This document shows positions 9,674 through 15,360 of a stretch of DNA of 64,000 nt, piece by piece. The stretch spans positions 1 through 64,000 of the forward strand of contig CAYQMF010000003.1 of assembly GCA_964418595.1 (NCBI GenBank). The letters run 5' to 3'. The position numbers and the translations under genes were made by a program. Every line of letters begins with the position of its first letter. Within the stretch, counting starts at the first letter, position 1. This stretch comes from CAYQMF01 sp964418595 (lineage in GTDB: Bacteria > Planctomycetota > UBA1135 > UBA2386). The notes under the pieces are model-generated. The model had not been told where the DNA came from. It saw only the letters and a list, made by a program, of their open reading frames with translations, and made no database searches.

Positions 9674-12241
9674 TCACGACCTCCTGCGCAGTTCCCCGCG
9701 CATGATCCGCCGGACTTCCTCGACCGTCGGCCTGACCACGGGCTGGAGGCGCGTGCCCCGGTTGGCTGCGGCCACGGCCTCCTCGATCGGCTGTGGAGCA
9801 TGGATGCCGAGCATGGTCTGCAGGTTCGTCGTCGACACGCCGTCGACGATCCGCTCGCAGTTGAACCGGACCGCACTGACGAGCTGTCCTCCCATGAAGG
9901 GGACGACGTCGGGGCAACCGGCGGCGGTGTCGCCGAACCCCCAGAGCCCGACGGTGAACGTCGTCGGACTCGCTCCGGTGCAGGGCGCGTAGGGGCCGAA
10001 CGTCACCGTCGGCGCGAGCGTCCAGCGAGCCGCCTGAGGGAAGGTCCCGGGCGGGTTCAGCGTGGCGTCGAGGACGTACATCGGTCCACCAAATGTGCCG
10101 AGCCACGAGGTGGAAGATCCTCCGCCGACGTTGTGGAAGAGGGTCGGGTTGTCGCGGCGGGGTAGCGGCGTGACGGGCAGGGGTGGCGGTGTGTCGTGGT
10201 CGTACCAGGGGTTGCAGGCGTAGATGTCCGTCCAGAAGCTCTGGTTGAGAGGGATCCCCATCGCCGCGCCCCAGAACGGATGCGGGTCGGGGGCCAGATG
10301 CGACGTGAAGTCGCACTCCAGACCACGCAGGAAGGCTTCGTAGCCGCCACTCGTGTTCAGATAGTCTCGCCGTCTCTCCGCCGTTGTTCCGCCCGGCCGG
10401 ACTCCCAGCGCCGCGGTCGTGTAGTTTCCGACATCCGCATCCAGCGCCGGCACCGCTTGCACACCGGCGTACCAGTCCGTCAGAACCTTGGCGTCGTAGA
10501 AGTTCGTCTCCGGCCGCGCGTGCCCGTTGGGGAGGTTGAGCTCCATGCGCGCGAAGAAGTAGAACGCGCCGTGGTTGCTGAGCGCGTTCACCCCAGGCGC
10601 GTTGGGCACGCCCTCCGGCGTGAGGATGCGGGTGCCGTTGATGAAGCCGGCTATGACGAGTGGGCCCATCTCATCGGCGCCGATGTCGATCGTCACCGGA
10701 ACGAGCCAGTACCCCGGGTGATGGTGCACGCGAGGGTTGCCGAACCCCTCGGCGTCATAGTCCCACCCGTCGACCCGCGTGTGCGCGACGGGGCTGCTTC
10801 CCTCCGAGCCAGGTGGGAGCCCCGGGGGAGCCGTGAGCGACTGCCCGCCCTGCATCGTGATGGGGAAGAACGTCCCGAGCGGAGTGCCGGCGACGATCCC
10901 CTTGCTCACGAGCGGGTTCATGGTCAGGATCGGATGTTGCACGCCGGGCGAGACGACGTTGTTCAGCGTGACCATCGGCGCGAGCCGGAAGTCGTGCGGG
11001 GAGTGATCGATCCCAAGTGCGGCCCAGAACGTGTCGTTGATGTAGAGGGTGCCCTGCCGGCCACCGTTGGGCCGCTTCGTCCACGGGGTCAGATTCACCC
11101 GCGGGGCGGTGAGCGACGAGTTGGGCACCGTGACGGGCCAGGATCCGGCCGAGACCCCGAGGTTCACCCCGCGCACGAACGCGAGGTAGGCCTCCTCCCA
11201 CGCGTTGTAGTCCTGCGGCGGGATGACCGGACCGCTGCCTGTCTGCACGACGCGGGTGTCGTTGTCCGATACACCCTCGAACCCGGACTGGCCCCCGATG
11301 TATCCGGGCAATCCCACCGAGTCGAAGACGTTGTTCAGCAGCATCAGGTTGTTGATGGACTGCGCCGCGCTCAGGCGTGTGTTGCCCGACCACAGGCCGA
11401 TGGCGTTCCAGGCGATCGTGTTGTTGATGATGCGGGCGTACTGAGGCACCGGCTGTTGGGGCGTGTAGCTGTCCACGCCGATGCCCACGACGTTGTTCGT
11501 GATGAAGCAGTTGGTGACCTGGATCGTCGACCCGATGCCTTCCTCCCCCAGGCTCGAGCGAACGTAGACGCCAGCCCCGCTCCCGAAGGTCTCCGAGCTG
11601 GCGCGTGCGTTGCGGATCGTCACCGAGTCGATGAACGACTCGCGGTGGGAACCGTTGATCTCGGCAGGATCGGCGACTTCGAGAATGTGCGTCTGCATGA
11701 GCCGGGCGTCGAAGATCGTGTCGAGCGCCGACGTGCCTTGGATCGAGACGTAGCTCTTGAGCACCACCGGCCATGTTTCGCCGTTGAACGGAAGGCCGGA
11801 CTGCGCGTCGATGCGCGGACGCGTCGCGTCGATGGGCCCGTACAGTCCGGGCAGACAGCAGATGACGAGGTGACGGATGGAGACGATCTTCGAGGGTGTG
11901 GTGCCTATCGTCACAGACCAGAACACACCGTTGACTGGCAGGAACTGGTTCGCGTACGCGACTGCCGCGGTCAGGGTCTTGTACGCGAACGGCGCGTGCT
12001 GCAGGACACCCGCGATCGGAAGTGGATCAAGAGATCCCAACCCGTCGCCAGCGTCGGGGTGCAACTGCAGTGGCTTGAGCGGACTCGACGGCGTCGTGAT
12101 CGGCTGTGGGTTCTGCGCGGACGCGAGCGTGTCGTCGCCTCGGAGCGGATCCACGTAGATGTAGAAGACATACTCGCTGCGCGTAGGGGGCGGCTGCGGC
12201 GCCTGGGCCAACGCGTCAGTTCCGTGGAATACGGCAAGCAC
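9674..12241 (-). CDS. Secreted parallel beta-helix protein; start probably broken by a poly-G tract
   Basis: An 855-residue readable frame. The middle (about residues 150-330) shows right-handed parallel beta-helix repeats with Asn ladders (for example NCFITNNVVGIGV, INNTIAWNAIGLW, INNLMLLNNVF), as in DUF1565 and pectate-lyase-like folds. The N-terminal YVDPLRGDDTLAS is typical of such proteins. The only in-frame start, GTG 12241, leaves a signal peptide without its basic n-region. An ATG at 12312 with AAGGA upstream is out of frame; one extra base in the nine-G run at 12293-12301 would join it and give a normal signal peptide (RSRDRRSLTVAALVLAVF...). The gene therefore probably starts at 12312. 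Coupled to the FG-GAP gene downstream. Confidence 0.7.
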   Translation of the reverse strand: MLAVFHGTDALAQAPQPPPTRSEYVFYIYVDPLRGDDTLASAQNPQPITTPSSPLKPLQLHPDAGDGLGSLDPLPIAGVLQHAPFAYKTLTAAVAYANQFLPVNGVFWSVTIGTTPSKIVSIRHLVICCLPGLYGPIDATRPRIDAQSGLPFNGETWPVVLKSYVSIQGTSALDTIFDARLMQTHILEVADPAEINGSHRESFIDSVTIRNARASSETFGSGAGVYVRSSLGEEGIGSTIQVTNCFITNNVVGIGVDSYTPQQPVPQYARIINNTIAWNAIGLWSGNTRLSAAQSINNLMLLNNVFDSVGLPGYIGGQSGFEGVSDNDTRVVQTGSGPVIPPQDYNAWEEAYLAFVRGVNLGVSAGSWPVTVPNSSLTAPRVNLTPWTKRPNGGRQGTLYINDTFWAALGIDHSPHDFRLAPMVTLNNVVSPGVQHPILTMNPLVSKGIVAGTPLGTFFPITMQGGQSLTAPPGLPPGSEGSSPVAHTRVDGWDYDAEGFGNPRVHHHPGYWLVPVTIDIGADEMGPLVIAGFINGTRILTPEGVPNAPGVNALSNHGAFYFFARMELNLPNGHARPETNFYDAKVLTDWYAGVQAVPALDADVGNYTTAALGVRPGGTTAERRRDYLNTSGGYEAFLRGLECDFTSHLAPDPHPFWGAAMGIPLNQSFWTDIYACNPWYDHDTPPPLPVTPLPRRDNPTLFHNVGGGSSTSWLGTFGGPMYVLDATLNPPGTFPQAARWTLAPTVTFGPYAPCTGASPTTFTVGLWGFGDTAAGCPDVVPFMGGQLVSAVRFNCERIVDGVSTTNLQTMLGIHAPQPIEEAVAAANRGTRLQPVVRPTVEEVRRIMRGELRRRS

Positions 12242-12292
12242 AAGGGCTGCGACCGTCAGGCTGCGGCGATCACGACTGCGGCCATCGCCGGC

Positions 12293-12301
12293 GGGGGGGG
12301 G
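12293..12301. repeat. Nine-G homopolymer in the presumed signal-peptide coding region
   Basis: A run of nine G (nine C in the coding sense) sits 11 bases into the frame that begins at ATG 12312. With nine bases that frame ends at a TGA after 18 codons. With ten (or seven) it joins the 855-residue beta-helix frame. Either a read error or a slippage-prone switch explains it. Confidence 0.85.
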
Positions 12302-12378
12302 AGTCGATTCATGTCAACCATCCTTCGAGGGTCTTCCGTTCAGGACGGCGGCGGGGCGAGCCGCTGCGAACTTGCGCA

Positions 12379-12407
12379 ATCCCAGCACGCCCGGCGGCGG
12401 ATGTCAA
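12379..12407 (-). promoter_or_regulatory. Candidate sigma-70-type promoter for the beta-helix/FG-GAP operon
   Basis: Reading on the minus strand, a perfect TTGACA (12407-12402) is followed after 17 bases by TGGGAT (12384-12379), a three-of-six match to the -10 consensus. Transcription would start near 12372, about 60 bases before ATG 12312, consistent with the upstream ATG being the real start. No other feature is visible in the remaining gap to 12546. Confidence 0.4.
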
Positions 12408-12545
12408 CGGCGCGAGGAGTGCTGCGCGCCAAACACTTGGCGATCGCGCCGCCAGACGCATCGACGGCAAGCCGAGAGACCGGCGATCCGCGGATCCACC
12501 GTTCCATAGTGGCGCCGCGCGCTGCGTTGATCGGCCGGTCCAGCT

Positions 12546-13271
12546 TCAGCCGACCCGGCGCTCTGCCGGCCTGTTCGCCGCCCGGCGCACATGCGCGCGC
12601 AGGAAGTCTTCGACCTGACGGGCGAGCCCCTGCAGATCGATGCGGTGGATCACGGGGTCGTAGATCGTGAACTCGTAGGTCGGCAGGAGACCCTTGAAGT
12701 CGACGACGATGCGGAGGTCGCGGGCGGAGACGTGCGGGTCGGGCGTGACCCCGTGCTGGCGGAGGAAGTCTTCGATCTCGCGGCTGAGCGCGGTGAGGTC
12801 GAGTCGACGCGCGACGTCGGAACTCGGTTGGAACTTGTAGTCGGGGAGCAGACCCTGCAGGTCGACATCGACGGTGAGTTCCTTCTGCCGCACGGCCTCG
12901 CGGCTCGCGCTCGCCTCTGCAATCGCGGCGGCGCGGCGCGCGGCCGCGGCCTCCGCGACCTGTCGCTCGCGCCGCTGCGCGTTCGCGGCCGCGAGCTGGT
13001 CTTGCTGCGCCTGTTCCTGCTCCTGGATCCTGGTGACGGTGAGGTCATCCTTGTCGACGCGATAGACGAGCGTCTTGTCGATCCACATCTCGCCACCGAC
13101 GACGCGGATCACGAACTGGCCTTCGTGCTCGCGGAGGAGCACGCCGTCGACGACGGAGAGTTCACCGGCAGCGTGCTTGTCGGCGTCTGCCTGCGAGCCG
13201 AAGTGGAAACGATCCGCGCGCGCGGCGGGGGAGAGCACGGCGAGCGCGAGGGTGAAGGGGAGGATGCGCAT
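12546..13271 (-). CDS. Exported coiled-coil protein of unknown function
   Basis: A 241-residue protein with a clear signal peptide (MRILPFTLALAVLSPAARA). The mature part begins DRFHFGSQADADKHAAGEL, includes a segment dominated by Gln/Glu/Ala/Arg (residues about 90-135) that should form a long helix or coiled coil, then two similar halves, LTVDVDLQGLLPDYKF and LRIVVDFKGLLPTYEF, each followed by a LxxLxRxxEDFLR helix. This internal duplication suggests a repeated small alpha/beta domain. No family is recognised. The first 30 bases of the gene region recur at 15175-15204 (see that entry). Alone on its strand between two hairpins. Confidence 0.7.
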   Translation of the reverse strand: MRILPFTLALAVLSPAARADRFHFGSQADADKHAAGELSVVDGVLLREHEGQFVIRVVGGEMWIDKTLVYRVDKDDLTVTRIQEQEQAQQDQLAAANAQRRERQVAEAAAARRAAAIAEASASREAVRQKELTVDVDLQGLLPDYKFQPSSDVARRLDLTALSREIEDFLRQHGVTPDPHVSARDLRIVVDFKGLLPTYEFTIYDPVIHRIDLQGLARQVEDFLRAHVRRAANRPAERRVG

Positions 13272-13360
13272 CGGGAGAAGGGGGGGCTTCGTGGCGGAGC
13301 GGGAGGAGTGTACCCCACGCGGAGAGAGCGGTGGCAGCGGGGGAAGTGTCGGCGGGACAG

Positions 13361-13432
13361 GTGTTCGGGCTCGGTACGGCCGCGGGGAGAGACTCGGCGC
13401 GCCGCGCGCTCGCCTGCCCGAGCCCCGAACAC
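13361..13432 (-). terminator. Long imperfect hairpin between two minus-strand genes
   Basis: GTGTTCGGGCTCGG (13361-13374) pairs with CCGAGCCCCGAACAC (13418-13432) apart from one extra C, enclosing a GC-rich 43-base interior that can fold further. It lies downstream of the gene ending at 13514 on the minus strand and upstream of the gene starting at 13271. A terminator for the former is the simplest reading, although no T tract follows. Confidence 0.4.
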
Positions 13433-13513
13433 GCGCCTGCCGAGCGACCGAACCACACGCCACCGACCCCCCCGCCATCGCAGCGCGATGCCGCCGGGCA
13501 CGCGGCGGTGGCC

Positions 13514-14365
13514 TCAGCGAGGCAGGCGCTGCAGGTAGTCGCGGATCGCCTGGCGGCGGAACGTCTGCGCCTCGTCCAGGGCCCGTTCTGTTTCGATCAC
13601 GCGCGAACCATCACCGGCGACGAAGACCGCGAATCGCGTCGTGCCGGGACGAGCGCCCCCGGTGCTCAAGTGCTTGACGGACGTTCCCGCGTACTTCGAG
13701 GTCAGGTACGCGGACACGGTTTCGCGACTCCCCATGTCGGTCTGCACGACGAAGTCGGAGCGATGCTGGTTTCCCAGCGCCGTCGCGACCTCGACGCTGG
13801 TCGAAGCCTCGATCCACTGCTCGTTGCCAGACGCGATGCGCCGCAGGACCTCCGAGTACGTGAGTTCGTGGCTCTCGATCGCCAGACGCTTGATGACCGC
13901 GTCGAACCCATCCACCCAGGCTTCGAACTTCGCGCGCTCCTCCTGGGTGAGAGCCAGTTCACGCGGGTTGTAGTGCTTGTCTGCCAACGCTCCGTCCAAC
14001 GTCGGCGCGAGGTAGCCGGCAGTGCGCGCCCGCATCGCCTCGGGATCCCGCGCCTTGTCGACCAGCCGGGTGAGCGCATCGACACCGAGGTCCCTGGTCG
14101 AGGGAGGATCGGTGACGGGAGGCCGGGCTTCGAGCACGGCAGGCGGCGCCTCCGACACTCGTGCCACCTGACGCACGACCGGCGAGCCGGGTGGCGGGTT
14201 CGAGGTTGACTCGGGGGCAGGTCCATCGACCACGCGGACAGAGAGTGGCCCAGTGGCATCCTCGATCGCGCGAACGGAAGCACGCCCAATCAGGAAGGCA
14301 AGTGCGAGGGCTCCCAGCCCCAAGGCAACGCGGAGAGACGACGAGCGGCCATTCGCCAACCGCAT
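13514..14365 (-). CDS. Single-pass membrane protein of unknown function
   Basis: A 283-residue protein with an N-terminal membrane helix (residues 11-26, RVALGLGALALAFLIG), a Pro-rich linker (about 45-90), and a helical domain followed by a beta-rich C-terminal part (FVVQTDMGSRETVSAYLTSKY ... TRFAVFVAGDGSR). No family recognised. ATG 14365 follows the stop of the Cys-rich gene by one base (TGA-C-ATG), so the two are co-translated; the pair may form an envelope complex, but this is only inferred from the coupling. Confidence 0.65.
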   Translation of the reverse strand: MRLANGRSSSLRVALGLGALALAFLIGRASVRAIEDATGPLSVRVVDGPAPESTSNPPPGSPVVRQVARVSEAPPAVLEARPPVTDPPSTRDLGVDALTRLVDKARDPEAMRARTAGYLAPTLDGALADKHYNPRELALTQEERAKFEAWVDGFDAVIKRLAIESHELTYSEVLRRIASGNEQWIEASTSVEVATALGNQHRSDFVVQTDMGSRETVSAYLTSKYAGTSVKHLSTGGARPGTTRFAVFVAGDGSRVIETERALDEAQTFRRQAIRDYLQRLPR

Positions 14366-14366
14366 G

Positions 14367-14834
14367 TCAGAGAGGCTCCGGCAGGCAACCCAGGCAAGCC
14401 ATCTTCACGTACCCGATCTCCGCACCACCTACGCTCGCGCTTCCGCGCCACTCCGTCCCACACGTCAGATCGATCGTCCCTCCTGCGTAGCTGTCTCCGC
14501 AGACGGTCGCATTGTTGGTCGCACATCCGAGTCGCGTACCATTGTTTGCGATCGCGCAGATCTCGTGTTTCCACTGCCAGCAGCAGTCCGTGACGTCCAC
14601 GTCCATGGTGTAGGTGAAGCGACACGTCAGGTCGGTTGCTGTGTTGCTGTAGCACGCACCGACGGCATCCTCGTCACACTCTCCGTGGCGTAGTATCGTA
14701 ACGGTCGATGTCACGACGATGCACGTTGCGGAGCCTCCCAAGCTGGCGCCCTGAGCGCCACACCCCACGCACTGAGCGACCAAACCGCCAACCGTGCAAA
14801 TCACGACCACGAGAATCCGCCACAGGCTCGCCAT
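14367..14834 (-). CDS. Secreted Cys-rich small protein
   Basis: A 155-residue exported protein with signal peptide MASLWRILVVVICTVGGLVAQ. The mature part has 14 Cys in about 134 residues, beginning CVGC and ending CLGC, with a CC pair in the middle (TDCCWQW), so it is probably held by several disulfides. No known family. ATG 14834 is fixed by GGAGGT seven bases upstream. The promoter at 14929-14957 and four 14-base repeats in the leader lie just upstream. Followed after one base by the single-pass membrane protein gene. Confidence 0.7.
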   Translation of the reverse strand: MASLWRILVVVICTVGGLVAQCVGCGAQGASLGGSATCIVVTSTVTILRHGECDEDAVGACYSNTATDLTCRFTYTMDVDVTDCCWQWKHEICAIANNGTRLGCATNNATVCGDSYAGGTIDLTCGTEWRGSASVGGAEIGYVKMACLGCLPEPL

Positions 14835-14860
14835 GACTGTCACCTCCATGAGAACGCCAG

Positions 14861-14916
14861 CGGCACCCGAGCCGCGGCACCCGAGCCGCGGCAACCGAGC
14901 CGCGGCAACCGAGCCG
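14861..14916. repeat. Four 14-bp tandem repeats in the leader of the Cys-rich gene
   Basis: Four head-to-tail copies of CGGCAMCCGAGCCG (M = C in the first two, A in the last two). In the transcript each unit is CGGCTCGGKTGCCG, whose ends (CGGC/GCCG) are complementary, so every copy can make a four-base-pair mini-hairpin. They lie between the predicted transcription start near 14922 and the ribosome site, 27 bases from the start codon. Unit length is not a multiple of three and the region is non-coding. Confidence 0.85.
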
Positions 14917-14928
14917 CTTCGTGGCGAA

Positions 14929-14957
14929 ACGATAGCCTCCAGGCGTTCGCGCGTCAA
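14929..14957 (-). promoter_or_regulatory. Sigma-70-type promoter for the Cys-rich/membrane protein pair
   Basis: On the minus strand TTGACG (14957-14952) and TATCGT (14934-14929) are separated by exactly 17 bases, with five-of-six and four-of-six matches to consensus. The predicted start near 14922 places the 14-bp repeat array wholly inside the transcribed leader. Confidence 0.55.
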
Positions 14958-14966
14958 GGGTGCGTG

Positions 14967-15200
14967 TCAGAGAATCTGAGACAGCCGACATGAGGGTTCA
15001 CTGAGCAACCGACTCGAGCGGAGAGTGCTCACGAGCGGGTTTCGAGGAGAGTTGCCCGAAAGGCGAACCGCCAGCAGGTCCAGGATCGCCGATCGCGAGT
15101 CGCGTCGACTCGGGACAGCCCCTTCGACGAGCTCGATCGGAGAGGCAGGTTGATCCACACCGCGGCAGGCGGGAGCGAGGGTGAAGGGGAGGATGCGCAT
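14967..15200 (-). pseudogene. Degraded copy of the 5' end of the 12546-13271 gene
   Basis: Starting at ATG 15200 the frame reads MRILPFTLAPACRG, the same first nine residues as the coiled-coil protein gene starting at 13271, and then diverges into 68 residues with no hydrophobic core or family. The signal peptide is cut short. Bases 15175-15204 match 13246-13275 exactly (30 bp) and similarity continues patchily upstream for about 50 more bases. This looks like a duplicated gene start left without its body. It lies in the 526-bp gap between 14834 and polA, which otherwise holds only the promoter, the 14-bp repeats and the G-rich element by the polA stop. Confidence 0.45.
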
Positions 15201-15204
15201 CGGG
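15175..15204. repeat. 30-bp exact repeat shared with 13246-13275
   Basis: Thirty consecutive bases are identical between the two sites, covering the first nine codons and about four bases before the ATG of the coiled-coil protein gene. Similarity persists imperfectly to about 15265 (against about 13335), including ACTCCACGCGG against ACCCCACGCGG. Confidence 0.85.
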
Positions 15205-15310
15205 GAGAACGGGGTTCTTCTTTGCGAGGCGCGAGGCGCGTACTCCACGCGGGTGAACGCGGCGACAATGGGGGATGGGGACTCGATCTTGCGTCGGCGG
15301 GGGATGACAC

Positions 15311-15360
15311 GGAGCCGTGCCCGAAACCGCGTCCCCGCTCCCCTCTCCCGTTTCCCTCCC
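15311..15360 (-). repeat. Purine-rich 3' element after polA, shared with 47538-47593
   Basis: Read in the polA sense, the bases directly after the stop are a G-rich purine tract (GAGGGAGGGAAACGGGAGAGG) followed by GGGGACGCGGTTTCGGGC. A closely similar tract plus GGGGACACGGTTTCGGGC follows the DUF1501 gene stop at 47594. Both sit in the same place and orientation relative to a minus-strand gene, which suggests a transcript-end element; the G runs could form a quadruplex. Confidence 0.5.

Noticed and set aside
10196..12670. A very long open frame antisense to the beta-helix gene, and similar long antisense frames across the window.
   Set aside because: In DNA this GC-rich, stop codons are rare in the shadow frames. 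The protein is compositionally odd (His/Arg/Val-rich) with no domain, while the opposite strand has clear motifs.
13361..13432. Possible attachment site or IS end from the inverted repeat.
   Set aside because: No transposase or integrase and no target duplication are nearby; a transcription hairpin between two minus-strand genes is simpler.
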